From: Clostridiales bacterium
GTDB lineage: Bacteria > Bacillota > Clostridia > Lachnospirales > WQUN01
Length of the DNA stretch: 64,000 nt
Direction: 5' to 3'
Assembly (NCBI GenBank): GCA_031287685.1
Contig: JAITSQ010000030.1
Span: 26,293-90,292, forward strand
The notes beneath the pieces are model-generated. The model made no database searches and was not told the DNA's origin. It worked only from the letters and a program-made list of their open reading frames with translations. Positions 26,200-35,136 of this stretch are shown one piece after another; position 1 is the stretch's first letter; each line of letters opens with the position of its first letter. The position numbers were made by a program, and so were the translations under genes.

Positions 26200-26699
26200 C
26201 CACGATTTTGAAAATTGCTATATCGCCCGCACTCAAATTCTTCTCATTCCAGTAAAGGCATACCGCGCTGCCGCCGTTCGACGCGCCGTCAGCCCTGTTG
26301 TAATCCCACGGATACGATGATGCCGTTCCCCAATTTGTAAAACGCACCCTGTCCGGCGTGGATATGTCATCAACGCTTAAAGTGCCCTGCGCTATTACGC
26401 GAGGCGCGGAGAGGGAATCGAACGCTTGCCAAAATTCGGGAATATTTCCGCGATAGAGACTCAACTCCGTCGTAACATCGCCGACCGAGGGAACCCTAAA
26501 CGGAGCGTAATCGTTGCCGCCAAGCGTTGTGTCAAACATAATCCGAATGCCTGCGCTATGCGGTGCGCCGTTCGTATTTTGAGCGGTGTAATAAAACTCC
26601 GCGATATCGTCCGCACCCGTTACTGATTTCGCGCCATGCGAATATGCTGTGTCACAAGAACGCCGGCATATTCCGTCGTACTGACAAATTCGTTTTCAA
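26200..26699 (-). pseudogene. Fragment of a large extracellular protein
   Basis: Two frames on the minus strand join into one protein-like sequence: ENEFVSTTEYAGVLVTQHIR, then after a frameshift near 26620 GADDIAEFYYTAQNTNG, GIRIMFDTTLGGNDYAPFRV and VIAQGTLSVDDISTPDRV. Ser/Thr/Gly-rich with aromatic residues, it looks like part of a surface or secreted protein. There is no start, and the 3' end runs into repeat copy 8. Confidence 0.45.
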
Positions 26700-26722
26700 G
26701 GCGCGTCGTTTGCGTGCGGCAA

Positions 26723-26936
26723 TCGGGCTTGAACCGTATGAGAAGAAGCTCCTCGGAATCACCGCTATGACTACGCTGCTCGGCAAAAAGCGGTTTGAGG
26801 ACACACTTAGCGGTTATATTGCCAAACCCAAAGGCAAACCCGTGTTGTACCGGAAACGGACAAGCGGCAAGCAATCAATTCGGCGGCGGACGATTTCGCC
26901 GTCTGTCAGCCCGACTCGGGTCAATATGAAAATTAA
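26723..26936 (+). pseudogene. C-terminal fragment of a phage DUF2800 protein
   Basis: YEKKLLGITAMTTLLGKKRF followed by EDTLSGYIAKPKGKPVL matches what I know of the C-terminal part of DUF2800, a phage nuclease-like family. A one-base frameshift then leads into VPETDKRQAINSAADDFAV and TAA at 26934. Everything upstream of the fragment is missing. The next fragment is DUF2815-like, the usual neighbour, which supports the assignment. Confidence 0.6.
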
Positions 26937-26951
26937 AGGAGAATGACTACT

Positions 26952-27042
26952 ATGACTAATCAGGTAAAAACGGAAAACCCGCAGAAGGTTATCACCGGTC
27001 CCGACACCCGCTGGAGCTGCGTCAACGCGTGGGAGGCGAAGG
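26952..27042 (+). pseudogene. N-terminal fragment of a phage DUF2815 protein
   Basis: AGGAGAATGACTACT places a good ribosome site before ATG at 26952; the product begins MTNQVKTENPQKVITGPDTR and continues WSCVNAWEAK. This is the N-terminal signature of DUF2815, a phage protein that follows DUF2800 in replication modules. After about 30 residues the frame enters repeat copy 9 and stops. Confidence 0.6.
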
Positions 27043-27096
27043 AGGAGGCTTTCATTTGTCTAAACTTGCTTTAGACAAATGAAAACACCGAGCAAG
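27043..27096. repeat. Family A palindromic repeat, copy 9
   Basis: Perfect stem CATTTGTCTAAA (27053-27064) with TTTAGACAAATG (27070-27081). It interrupts the DUF2815 fragment. Confidence 0.9.
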
Positions 27097-27099
27097 TTG

Positions 27100-27173
27100 G
27101 CCTGCCGAAAAAGCCGCCTTCTTGCCGCTGATTTTCCGCTCCGCGCCAGTCAGCGTTTTGTAAAATTGCTATA
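27100..27173 (-). repeat. Right arm of the 75-bp inverted repeat
   Basis: Reverse complement of 25762-25838 with few differences; its outer end is TAAAATTGCTATA. It stops five bases before the tgt stop codon. Confidence 0.8.
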
Positions 27174-27177
27174 TGGT

Positions 27178-28311
27178 TTAATCTGTGATTCGTACGAGCC
27201 GCTCTAATTTCCTTTTCTTATATTCCGCGAAACGCCCCTCCGCCGCCGCTTGACGAATCTCCCGCGTCAGCTCGTTAAACCACCACAGGTTATGCGCCGC
27301 GCACAGCCGCATCGCCAGCAGCTCCCCGGCCTTGAATAAATGCCGGATATACGCGCGGGTATGACGCTCGCAAGCCAGGCAGCCGCAGCCCGCCTCTATG
27401 GGCGCGTCGTCCCGCTCGAAGCGCTTGTTGAGCAGGTTGAGCCTGCCGGAGTTGGTGTACACGTGGCCGTGCCGCCCGTTGCGCGCGGGCAGCACGCAGT
27501 CGAACAGATTCACCCCGCGCTCCACCGCCTCTAAAATATTCTCCGGCGTGCCCACGCCCATTAAATACGTGGGCCTGTCCGCCGGCAGCTCCGGCACGAC
27601 GGCTTCTATCGCCGCGTACATTTCCTCGGGGCTTTCCCCGACGGCCAGGCCGCCTATGGCGTATCCGGGCAGGCCGTACTCCGATATGCGCCTGGCGTGC
27701 TCCCGCCGCAGGTCGTGATAGACGCCGCCCTGATTTATGCCGAAAAGAACCTGCCCGGGGTTCAGAAGCCGCCCGGCTTCGGCAAGCTCCCGCCGCTTGG
27801 CCGCGCACCGCGCCAGCCACCGCTCCGTCCGCGCGGCCGAAGCCGCCATATAGCCGTAATCCGCCGTGGAGGGCGGACATTCGTCAAACGCCATAGCTAT
27901 ATCCGCGCCGAGGTTCGCCTGGATAACCATGCTTTCCTCCGGGCCCATAAAAATCCGCCGCCCGTCCACGTGAGAGGAAAAAGTCACGCCCTCCTCCCGG
28001 ATTTTGCGCAGGCTGGCCAGGGAGAACACCTGAAACCCGCCGCTGTCCGTGAGCGCCGGCCCGTCCCACGCCATAAAGCGGTGAAGCCCGCCCAGCGCGC
28101 GCACAAGCTCGTCTCCGGGGCGCGCGTGCAGGTGATAGGCGTTGGCGAGCGCGATTTGGCACCCGGCGCGGCGCAAGTCGGCGGAATCCAGCGCGCCCTT
28201 GATGGCCGCCGAAGTCGCCACGTTCATAAACGCCGGCAGCTCCACGACGCCGTGCGGGGTCGTAAAGTCCGCGCGCCGCGCCCCGCCGTCCGTCCGAATC
28301 GCCTTATACAT
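27178..28311 (-). CDS. tgt: tRNA-guanine transglycosylase
   Basis: Exchanges guanine 34 for preQ1 in tRNAs for Asp, Asn, His and Tyr. The 377-residue TIM-barrel protein has the N-terminal active-site region LTDSGGFQVFSLAS, the nucleophile region LFDCVLPARNGRHG, and the zinc site CGCLACERHTRAYIRHL. The start overlaps the end of secF by eight bases. No queuosine-precursor genes or queA are in view; tgt next to secDF is a common arrangement. Confidence 0.96.
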   Translation of the reverse strand: MYKAIRTDGGARRADFTTPHGVVELPAFMNVATSAAIKGALDSADLRRAGCQIALANAYHLHARPGDELVRALGGLHRFMAWDGPALTDSGGFQVFSLASLRKIREEGVTFSSHVDGRRIFMGPEESMVIQANLGADIAMAFDECPPSTADYGYMAASAARTERWLARCAAKRRELAEAGRLLNPGQVLFGINQGGVYHDLRREHARRISEYGLPGYAIGGLAVGESPEEMYAAIEAVVPELPADRPTYLMGVGTPENILEAVERGVNLFDCVLPARNGRHGHVYTNSGRLNLLNKRFERDDAPIEAGCGCLACERHTRAYIRHLFKAGELLAMRLCAAHNLWWFNELTREIRQAAAEGRFAEYKKRKLERLVRITD

Positions 28312-29245
28312 CGGCCGCTTTTTTGTTCGCGCGCTTGCTTTTGGTGATTTTGGGCGGCTCCTCGCCGCTCTTTTCCTCCCCGGCCAGGCACATCGTGTAA
28401 TACATAGCCGGATTGAACAGTATGGACGCGAAAAAGCCGCAAATCATACCCAGAATCAGCGGTCCGGTAAACTGCTTCATGCTCGGCACGCCGAGGATAA
28501 ACAGCGCGGTTATGGTCACGAGCGTCGTCACCGAGGTGAAAAGGCACCGCCGGAGCGACTGGCTGACGCTTTTATTTATAAGCTCCCCCACGGGGAGGCG
28601 CTTGAGGTTTCTCTTATTCTCACGCACGCGGTCGAACACGACTATGTTGTCGTTAACCGCGCACCCGATAATCGTCAGCACCACGGCGATGAAAGAGTTG
28701 TTCAGCGGCACGCGCAGCGCCCCGTAACACAGCACGGTGAAAAGCGCGTCGAACATCAGGGTTATTATAATGCTGCTGCCGATTCGTACGTCCCGGAAGC
28801 GCATAGAAATATACACGAGCATCGCCGCGCAGGACAGGAGCACCGCGATTACGGCGTTCCGCTGCATTTCGCCGCTGACCGTGGCGGAGATGTCCGACAC
28901 CTCGAAGCTGTCCTCGCCCAGGCCGTATTTTTCGGCGATTTTTTTCACAAGCTCCTGGCGCTTCTCCGGCTCCACTTCGCGGATTTTTATGCCCGCGGTG
29001 GCGGAACCGATCTTCTGCACCTGCGGAGCGGCCTGTCCGGTCACTTCCGTTACGATGGCGGCTATGTCGTCGTTTTCAAAGGCTGACCCGATGTTGGCGT
29101 TTATCGACAGCCCGCCGGAAAACTCCACGTCCAGGTTAAAAGCGCCGCGCCCGGAGGCCGCGTGTATAATGATTAAAATTATGCCCACGGCGTAAACCGC
29201 CGCCGACGCCGCGAATATTTTTTTTCTGTTCTCCACGATTTTCAT
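28304..29245 (-). CDS. secF: Protein translocase subunit SecF
   Basis: With SecD uses the proton or sodium gradient to finish protein export. The 313-residue protein has one N-terminal transmembrane helix, a periplasmic-type P4 domain (FNLDVEFSGGLS beginning it) and five further helices, with the conserved DRVRENKR region in TM4-5. The start overlaps secD by four bases (ATGA). Confidence 0.95.
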   Translation of the reverse strand: MKIVENRKKIFAASAAVYAVGIILIIIHAASGRGAFNLDVEFSGGLSINANIGSAFENDDIAAIVTEVTGQAAPQVQKIGSATAGIKIREVEPEKRQELVKKIAEKYGLGEDSFEVSDISATVSGEMQRNAVIAVLLSCAAMLVYISMRFRDVRIGSSIIITLMFDALFTVLCYGALRVPLNNSFIAVVLTIIGCAVNDNIVVFDRVRENKRNLKRLPVGELINKSVSQSLRRCLFTSVTTLVTITALFILGVPSMKQFTGPLILGMICGFFASILFNPAMYYTMCLAGEEKSGEEPPKITKSKRANKKAADV

Positions 29246-30498
29246 TGCGACGCGCCCCCAATCCTCATTTGCTTGCCGTACAGCGCGGGGTTGTTAACGC
29301 CGACGCCCACGAAAGCCTTTATTATCATTTTTGTGACGACTATAGCCGTAAACATCGAAACCAGAACGCCTATGGCCAGCGTCTGGGCGAAGCCGCGCAC
29401 CGGCCCGCTCCCCAGGTTAAAGAGGACCACCGTGGCGATAAGCGTGGTGACGTTGCCGTCGAAAATCGCGGGGAAGGCCCGCTTAAACCCGGCCTCCACC
29501 GCCGCCTTGAGGATTTTGCCGAGGCTTAGCTCCTCCCGGATTCTCTCGAAAATAATGACGTTCGCGTCCACGGCCATACCCACGGACAGGATTATCCCGG
29601 CTATGCCCGGCAGGGTCATCGTGACCCGCGCCCCGGAGAGCACCAGCAGCGTCAGGCAGATATATATTACAAGCGCCAAATCCGCGCACACGCCCAGAAC
29701 CCGGTAGACCAGGAGCATAAAAATCAGCACCAGGGCCAAGCCTATGGATCCGGCCAGGACGCTCGTGGAGAGGGCGTCCGCGCCGAGCTTCGCGCCTATA
29801 TTATTCATATAAATAACGTCGAGAGAAAACGGCAGGGAGCCGGCCCGGATAAGCGCCGCCAGCTCCTCCGCGCTCTCCGGGGTGAAGGAGCCGGTGATGA
29901 CGGCGTTGCCGTCCGTTATGACCGAATTGACCATAGGCGCTGACAGTATGCTCTCGTCCATTAAAATATAAATCGGCTTGCCCCGGTTGGCCCTTGTGGC
30001 CTCGGCGAAAGCGACGGCCCCGTCGCTGGTCAGGCGCAGGGAGACGGCGTTCTCCGGCGCGGCGTCCTGCCGCGCGGTGTACATAGTGCGCTTGGCGTCG
30101 GCCACTTGGCTCCCGGTGACGACGACCTTGCCGTCTCCGTCGATAAAGCGCAGAACGGCCGTCTGGCCGATTTCCTTAACGGCGGCCTCCGCGTCGTCAA
30201 CGCCGGGTATGTCCACGCGAAGCCGCGCGGCGCCCTCCCGCGCCACCTCCGCCTCGGTGTAGTTCTTGCGGTCAAGCCGCTGCTGAATCATAGAGGCCGC
30301 CGCGTCCATCTCGTCGCTTGTGGGGTTTTGCTTGCCCGCGGCGTAAACTATCGACACCCCGCCCTGTAAATCCAGCCCTTGACGGATTTTTGAAACCGAA
30401 AACGCCCCGCTCTTCCCCGCGCCCATATAAAGCACGAAACACAGGTACGCCGTTACGGAAACAAGTATTATTAAAACCGCTCCGCTTGATAACTTCAC
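29242..30498 (-). CDS. secD: Protein translocase subunit SecD
   Basis: Partner of SecF in the Sec export complex. A 418-residue protein of the short Gram-positive type: first helix, the IRQGLDLQGGVSIVY signature (about residues 37-51), a compact P1 domain, and five C-terminal helices with GMAVDANVIIFERIRE. AGGAGGAA precedes the ATG. Cotranscribed with secF and tgt. Confidence 0.95.
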   Translation of the reverse strand: MKLSSGAVLIILVSVTAYLCFVLYMGAGKSGAFSVSKIRQGLDLQGGVSIVYAAGKQNPTSDEMDAAASMIQQRLDRKNYTEAEVAREGAARLRVDIPGVDDAEAAVKEIGQTAVLRFIDGDGKVVVTGSQVADAKRTMYTARQDAAPENAVSLRLTSDGAVAFAEATRANRGKPIYILMDESILSAPMVNSVITDGNAVITGSFTPESAEELAALIRAGSLPFSLDVIYMNNIGAKLGADALSTSVLAGSIGLALVLIFMLLVYRVLGVCADLALVIYICLTLLVLSGARVTMTLPGIAGIILSVGMAVDANVIIFERIREELSLGKILKAAVEAGFKRAFPAIFDGNVTTLIATVVLFNLGSGPVRGFAQTLAIGVLVSMFTAIVVTKMIIKAFVGVGVNNPALYGKQMRIGGASQ

Positions 30499-30535
30499 AC
30501 AAGTTCCTCCTTAAAAAATCTGTCCATACAATCTA

Positions 30536-30700
30536 AGAACCTGTGTTCAATAATGGGCCGCCCTGATTTGCGAGCCGGATTTTTCGCGGTTTAAGGCGCG
30601 TGTCCTTGGCTTACTTGAAAAGCAAGTCAAGGACACGCAACGCAAAAGCGCGGAATAATCCGCCGCAAAGACTGGTGGCAGCTTATTGAACACAGGTTCT
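30536..30700. repeat. MITE-like element with AGAACCTGTGTTC ends
   Basis: 18-bp perfect terminal inverted repeat AGAACCTGTGTTCAATAA (30536-30553) and TTATTGAACACAGGTTCT (30683-30700) around 129 bases that contain a further stem GTCCTTG...CAAGGAC. Noncoding. It separates the divergent secD and 30888 genes. A 164-bp relative lies at 42128-42291. Confidence 0.85.
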
Positions 30701-30743
30701 AATATTATAACTCATTTTTCCTGAAAAAGTCAAGAGGCAAATA

Positions 30744-30843
30744 GCAAGAAGGCGGCTTTTTTGGCGGGCATTAGCGCCGAAAAAACGCCGAGCAAGAAGG
30801 CGGCTTTTTTGGCGGGCATTAGCGCCGAAAAAACGCCGAGCAA
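30744..30843. repeat. Family B palindromic repeat, two tandem copies
   Basis: Two identical units of about 50 bases: CAAGAAGGCGGCTTTTTTGG, CGGGCATTAGCG, CCGAAAAAACGCCGAG. The join between them (CCGAGCAAGAAGG) shows the unit boundary. Confidence 0.85.
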
Positions 30844-30887
30844 GTTGAACGGCTATAAATAAACGAAGTGTGTTAGGGGGCTTTGCC

Positions 30888-32570
30888 GTGACTGCCGCGA
30901 GTTTAAGCGAAAAATATGAGGACGTGAAACGGGCGCGGCGGGAGCTTCGGGCCGCCGCCGCGTCCGCTTTCGCCGCGCGGGCGCTTGCCGCTTTTTCGGA
31001 TTATCTGCCGGCGAAGAGCGCGGGCCTTTCCAAACTTTCCGCCGTGGACGAAAAAATTTTCGGCAAGTGCCTTGAGCTGACGGAAGCGTACAAGGAAATA
31101 ACGGCGGGCTTCGAGAGGGCCGAACGAGGCATTTCCTCCGAGCCGGTCGGCTCTATCCTGCGCGGGGTGACGGCGGTTCTGCGCTCCCGCCTGTCGTATT
31201 TTGACGAGCTTATGGCGGAAAGCGAAAACCCTGTGCGGACCGAAAAAAACCGGATCGCGGCGGAAGCGGCGGAAGAATTTTCCCCGGGAATCGCGGAGGC
31301 CTGCGAAAACCCCGCGCTGGCGAAGGAGGCGCTTCTTGAGCTTTGCCGGAAAGCCGTCCGCGCCGCCGCCGCGCGGCTTGACAATTTTGAGAAACGCCCG
31401 GCCCTGACGTTTTATATGGATTTTTTGAAAAACGAATACGGCGAGCTATCGACGATAATTAAGCAGCAGATTCTTGAAATAGAGCAGGCGGAGGCTGATT
31501 TTTCCGAAAACCCCGAATATACTCCGGCGAGAGAAGCGCTTTCGCTTCTGCGGGAGCTTTATCAGCATATGGGCAAGGACCTGGCGGAAATTGAGGAATA
31601 TTTCACGGCGCCCGCTTCGGAAACCGCCTCGCCGGAGAGCTTTGACGATTTCCTTGAAATTCTTGACAGAGCCGGGGAGGAAGCCGCCGCCATCTCGGAT
31701 TGCGGCCGCGCGGAGCTTGAGGAAGCTCTCGCCGCGCTTAAAGCTATGTATACGGAATCCGTCAAAAAGCGCTTTTCCGAGGACGCGTCGAAAGCCGGCG
31801 CACCCCGCGCGGTTTACCATATCCGCAAGCTGCTGGCGGATAACGAGGCTATGACCGACGCGCTCAAGGCGGCGTTCCTGCCGGTAACGTCATATTTTGA
31901 CGAAAACGGGGACGCTCTGCGCGAATCCCGGAATTTTGAGATTATAAAAGGAATTTACGATACAATCAAAATAAAGACCTCCTGTATGTCGGACAATATA
32001 TCCCTCCTGACGGAAATCTCGGAGGAACTGACGGAGCGCGCGGGAGGCCTTCCGGTTTTATCGCCCGGGGAGGAGGAGCGCCTCATAAACGGCGGTTTTG
32101 AGAGCTTCCTGGAGGAGGAGCGGGAGGAGGGCGCGCCGCTTCTTTCGGGAGAACCGGGGCGCGTTTACAAAGCCTTCGCGGAAAAGCGCGGAAAAGCCCA
32201 CGATTCCCTGACGGACGCTGCGGGCAGGCGCTTCGCCGAGTATAAAAAAGACTATCTCCTGTTCGAGGTCTCCACCTATGAGGAAATAATGAACTACAGC
32301 GTGTCCAAGCTCGCCGGGGACGCGCGGGCCTCGGGCTTTTACGAAATATGCGCGCGGACTTGGCAAAATATAGAAAAAATCCTTAAAATTAACAATATCG
32401 GCATTATCGCGCCAAAACCGGGAGAGCTTTTCAACGGGCGGGAGCACGAGGTAATAATGGCGGAAAAAAGCGACGTTTTTAAAAAGGGCGAAATAATTAA
32501 ACTTATGAACAGCGGCTATAAAATCGACGGCGAGGTGGCCGTCCGCGCCAACGTAATAGCGGCGCGTTAA
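30888..32570 (+). CDS. Uncharacterised helical cytoplasmic protein beside the Hsp70-like gene
   Basis: A 560-residue protein I do not recognise. It is Glu/Ala/Lys-rich, predicted almost entirely helical with coiled-coil-like stretches (e.g. EKYEDVKRARRELRAAAAS, EERLINGGFESFLEEERE), and has no signal peptide or membrane helix. I take the GTG at 30888 because AGGGGG lies seven bases upstream; a GTG at 30870 overlaps that site. It is followed by two repeats and then the divergent Hsp70-like gene on the same strand, which suggests the two work together, perhaps as chaperone and scaffold. That link is inference. Confidence 0.7.
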   Translation: MTAASLSEKYEDVKRARRELRAAAASAFAARALAAFSDYLPAKSAGLSKLSAVDEKIFGKCLELTEAYKEITAGFERAERGISSEPVGSILRGVTAVLRSRLSYFDELMAESENPVRTEKNRIAAEAAEEFSPGIAEACENPALAKEALLELCRKAVRAAAARLDNFEKRPALTFYMDFLKNEYGELSTIIKQQILEIEQAEADFSENPEYTPAREALSLLRELYQHMGKDLAEIEEYFTAPASETASPESFDDFLEILDRAGEEAAAISDCGRAELEEALAALKAMYTESVKKRFSEDASKAGAPRAVYHIRKLLADNEAMTDALKAAFLPVTSYFDENGDALRESRNFEIIKGIYDTIKIKTSCMSDNISLLTEISEELTERAGGLPVLSPGEEERLINGGFESFLEEEREEGAPLLSGEPGRVYKAFAEKRGKAHDSLTDAAGRRFAEYKKDYLLFEVSTYEEIMNYSVSKLAGDARASGFYEICARTWQNIEKILKINNIGIIAPKPGELFNGREHEVIMAEKSDVFKKGEIIKLMNSGYKIDGEVAVRANVIAAR

Positions 32571-32624
32571 GGAGGGGGCTTGAGATTGTCTGAATCTTTT
32601 CAGACAATCTCAAACACCGGGCAA
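32571..32624. repeat. Family A palindromic repeat, copy 10
   Basis: Perfect stem TGAGATTGTCTGAA (32581-32594) with TTCAGACAATCTCA (32599-32612), right after the preceding stop codon. Confidence 0.9.
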
Positions 32625-32680
32625 GAAGGGGGCTTTTGTTTGTCTGAATCTTTTCAGACAAACAAAAACACCGAGCAAAG
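32625..32680. repeat. Family A palindromic repeat, copy 11 (tandem)
   Basis: Perfect stem TTTTGTTTGTCTGAA (32634-32648) with TTCAGACAAACAAAA (32653-32667). The tandem pair shares the junction CGGGCAAGAAGGG but has different stems. Confidence 0.9.
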
Positions 32681-32695
32681 CGGGAGGCGCGGGGC

Positions 32696-34234
32696 TTGAA
32701 AAAACTCAAAAACATTTCCGAAAACAGCTTTATTCTGGGGCTTGACCTGGGTAATTCCTCCTCCGCGATAGCCTTTTTCGACCCGCTCCGAAAGCAGCCG
32801 GAAATAATAGACGTCAGCGGCGGATACGGCAAGCCCGCCGCGCCGACGGTAATGCAGTACATACCCGCCTCGGGGGAATGGGTCTTTGGGGAATACGCCG
32901 TCCTGAACAGGGGGACGGGGCAGGACATAACCGTCCGGGAGCTTATCTCCCGCTTGGGAACGAAGGACTTCGCGGAGATAGACGGGCGCGCGGTCAGCGT
33001 ACCCGCCGTACTCGCTCTTTTTCTTAAGGAGCTTATAGGCAACTGCAGGAATATGAACCCGAAAGCGGAAATCGCCGGCATAGTGGCCGCCGTCAAGGAA
33101 TTTACAAGCGAGGAGGCCAAGGCCGAACTCAGGCAGGCCTTCCGCCTCGCGGGCTATGAAAAGGAGCTTATCGCCCTTGTGCCGGAGAAACTTTGCGTTT
33201 TTAACAAATATCTTTGGGGGAAGCCTAAGCCGGAGCGGAAAAAGGAAAACGTCCTTATGCTCGATTTTGGAGACAGGGGGCTGTACGGAGCTTTGTACGA
33301 GCTTTCGGGCGACTCGGCGAAAAATTTGGCGTTTCTCATAAGCGCGGAAATTTCAGCGGGGAAAATAAGCGACGACGTGTTTTCTTTTTTCGGCGGAATT
33401 TACGAAAAAAACGCGGCTTTGCCTATGACCATTCAAACGCGGGAGCAGCTTTCGGCGTTCACCTATCAGCATAAGGACTTGCTTTTCCAGAAAGAAATCG
33501 CCAAGCGGGATTTGAAGCTATACTTTACTTTCGCGTATCCGCCTTTTCAGGCGGCGGTCGGCAAGGAGCGGTCGGACGCGCTCGTAAAGCCCTACGCCGC
33601 GAAATTCAAAAAATTTTTAAGCCGCCTGCTTGAGAAAAACCTATACGACAAGAACTCTCCGATTTCCGCCGGGGAGGTTGACACGGTGGTCTGCTGCGGC
33701 GGCGGTTTTGAGATGGTCTGGGCGAAGACCCTGGTGCGGCAGTTTTTTTCGGGCGCGGAGGTCCTGGTGTATAAAAACGCCAAATGCGCCGTCGCGGAGG
33801 GGGCGGCGCTTATAGCCGCGGGGCGCCTGGAGGCCGAGAAAACGCCCGCGCTTACGATAAAAGACAAGCTCAAGCTGAAATATGACGTCGGCTTTAAGGC
33901 CAGGCAGGGGAAGGGCGAAAAATTTATCCCCATCGCGGACAGCGGCTCCTTCTGGTGGCAGGACAGCTTCAGCCGCCGGGTGGTCGTGGAGGGCGGGGCG
34001 GACGGCTCCGGCAGCCTGCTTCTGTACAAGCGGGACGAAGCGGGGGAGGTGACGGAGCTTGCGGCCCTTACGCTCGAGAACCTGCCGAAACGCCCCGCGG
34101 GGGCTTTTTTCCTGCGGATAAACATAGAGTTTGAGAGCTTCGACTACCTGACCGTGCGCGTTTGCGACGACGGGTTCGGCGCGTTTTTTGAAAAAACCGG
34201 CTACGAGAGGGATTTTAAAATAAAAATTTTTTAA
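32696..34234 (+). CDS. Divergent Hsp70/actin-fold ATPase (DUF5716-like)
   Basis: A 512-residue protein. The N-terminal ATPase shows a phosphate-1 loop LGLDLGNSSSAIAFFD (about residues 14-29), a phosphate-2 segment VLMLDFGDRGLYGALYEL, and an adenosine motif VVCCGGGFEMVWAK, in Hsp70/actin order. The C-terminal 130 residues, beta-rich, are not a normal DnaK substrate domain. It resembles the DUF5716 group of Clostridia as I know it. The start is TTG, with GGGAGG eight bases upstream. It is probably cotranscribed with the 560-residue helical protein. The client or function is unknown. Confidence 0.75.
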   Translation: MKKLKNISENSFILGLDLGNSSSAIAFFDPLRKQPEIIDVSGGYGKPAAPTVMQYIPASGEWVFGEYAVLNRGTGQDITVRELISRLGTKDFAEIDGRAVSVPAVLALFLKELIGNCRNMNPKAEIAGIVAAVKEFTSEEAKAELRQAFRLAGYEKELIALVPEKLCVFNKYLWGKPKPERKKENVLMLDFGDRGLYGALYELSGDSAKNLAFLISAEISAGKISDDVFSFFGGIYEKNAALPMTIQTREQLSAFTYQHKDLLFQKEIAKRDLKLYFTFAYPPFQAAVGKERSDALVKPYAAKFKKFLSRLLEKNLYDKNSPISAGEVDTVVCCGGGFEMVWAKTLVRQFFSGAEVLVYKNAKCAVAEGAALIAAGRLEAEKTPALTIKDKLKLKYDVGFKARQGKGEKFIPIADSGSFWWQDSFSRRVVVEGGADGSGSLLLYKRDEAGEVTELAALTLENLPKRPAGAFFLRINIEFESFDYLTVRVCDDGFGAFFEKTGYERDFKIKIF

Positions 34235-34296
34235 GCAAGCGACGGCAGACAAAATAACCTCCCTTTCGTTATATATTTACGTAAAATAAAAATATA

Positions 34297-34318
34297 AGAG
34301 CCTGTTCTCATAGGCTCT
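34297..34318. repeat. Short hairpin related to the AGAACCTG elements
   Basis: AGAGCCT (34297-34303) pairs with AGGCTCT (34312-34318); the interior GTTCTCAT matches the end of the 42128 element (AGAACCTGTTCCCATAGG), so it is probably a collapsed copy. It lies just before the next gene's ribosome site. Confidence 0.55.
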
Positions 34319-34337
34319 AAATGCGGGAGGGTTTATT

Positions 34338-35120
34338 ATGGAATCAAAAACGAACAAAATTATCGCGGGGGTAATTCTTCTGCTGATAGGGCTGATGTCG
34401 ATGTCGCTTCCGGGCGGCGGCTTGAACGGGCGCCTCGCGTGGACTGGCTTGCCTTACGCGCATTTTATGACGACTATATTTTTCCTCTGCGGCGGCTTCG
34501 GGTTTCTGCTTATGTACAAGAACAAGCGCAAGAATTGGTCTCTCGGCGTGGGCGTGTATATGGTCTATATGGCTGTCCTGGCTTTTCCTAATCTGGGCTT
34601 TGGGCTGGCCTATCTGCGGAGAGCGGTCGCGGACGCCTCGTTTTTCATAGCGCCGGGCGTAATTTTCCTCATACTTTATTTTGACAAGGCCAAGAGGCGG
34701 CTCCTGCTGCCGGGATGTCTGCTGACTTGTTTCGGCGCAGGCCGCCTGCTGGTGGGCTTAACGACGCGCGGTCTTGACGAAATGGGGGTTGTGCTGCTGT
34801 CGCTCGGCATAGGTTTTCTGACGGCGCACTCAATAGGCCGTCTGAAGCGGGGTGTTCAGCTGGCTGGGTATATCCTCACGGCGCTGGGCGGCTTCTACGT
34901 GGCGTCGGGGATTGTCGGGCGCGCGCGGTGGCTTATAAGCGGCCTGCCGCAAATCGGCGCGTCCGCGCTGATCGCCGTAGGCGGGCTTCTGATACTGGGG
35001 GCGTTTTCAAAGAAACCGGACGGCGGCGCTAAAACGGACGACATAAATTCTCCGGAAAACAACCCGAATAATAATCCGGGCGGCGCGCCGAACAGCAACG
35101 ATTCCTGGAAAAATTTGTAA
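34338..35120 (+). CDS. Polytopic membrane protein, unknown
   Basis: A 260-residue protein with about seven hydrophobic helices (first at residues 7-27, then roughly 34-52, 63-80, 92-112, 118-136, 145-165 and 190-218) and a polar Asn/Pro/Gly tail (NSPENNPNNNPGGAPNSNDS). GCGGGAGGG precedes the ATG. I recognise no domain. It is followed 16 bases later by an RseC-like gene, so the pair may be cotranscribed. Confidence 0.75.
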   Translation: MESKTNKIIAGVILLLIGLMSMSLPGGGLNGRLAWTGLPYAHFMTTIFFLCGGFGFLLMYKNKRKNWSLGVGVYMVYMAVLAFPNLGFGLAYLRRAVADASFFIAPGVIFLILYFDKAKRRLLLPGCLLTCFGAGRLLVGLTTRGLDEMGVVLLSLGIGFLTAHSIGRLKRGVQLAGYILTALGGFYVASGIVGRARWLISGLPQIGASALIAVGGLLILGAFSKKPDGGAKTDDINSPENNPNNNPGGAPNSNDSWKNL

Positions 35121-35136
35121 CAGGCGGGGTTTTTGG

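Noticed and set aside
28142..29086. 314-codon plus-strand frame opposite tgt/secF
   Set aside because: Shadow of conserved genes with atypical Arg/His content.
30744..30843. Tandem direct repeats as a CRISPR array
   Set aside because: Only two units with no unique spacers, no cas genes; they are family B palindromes.
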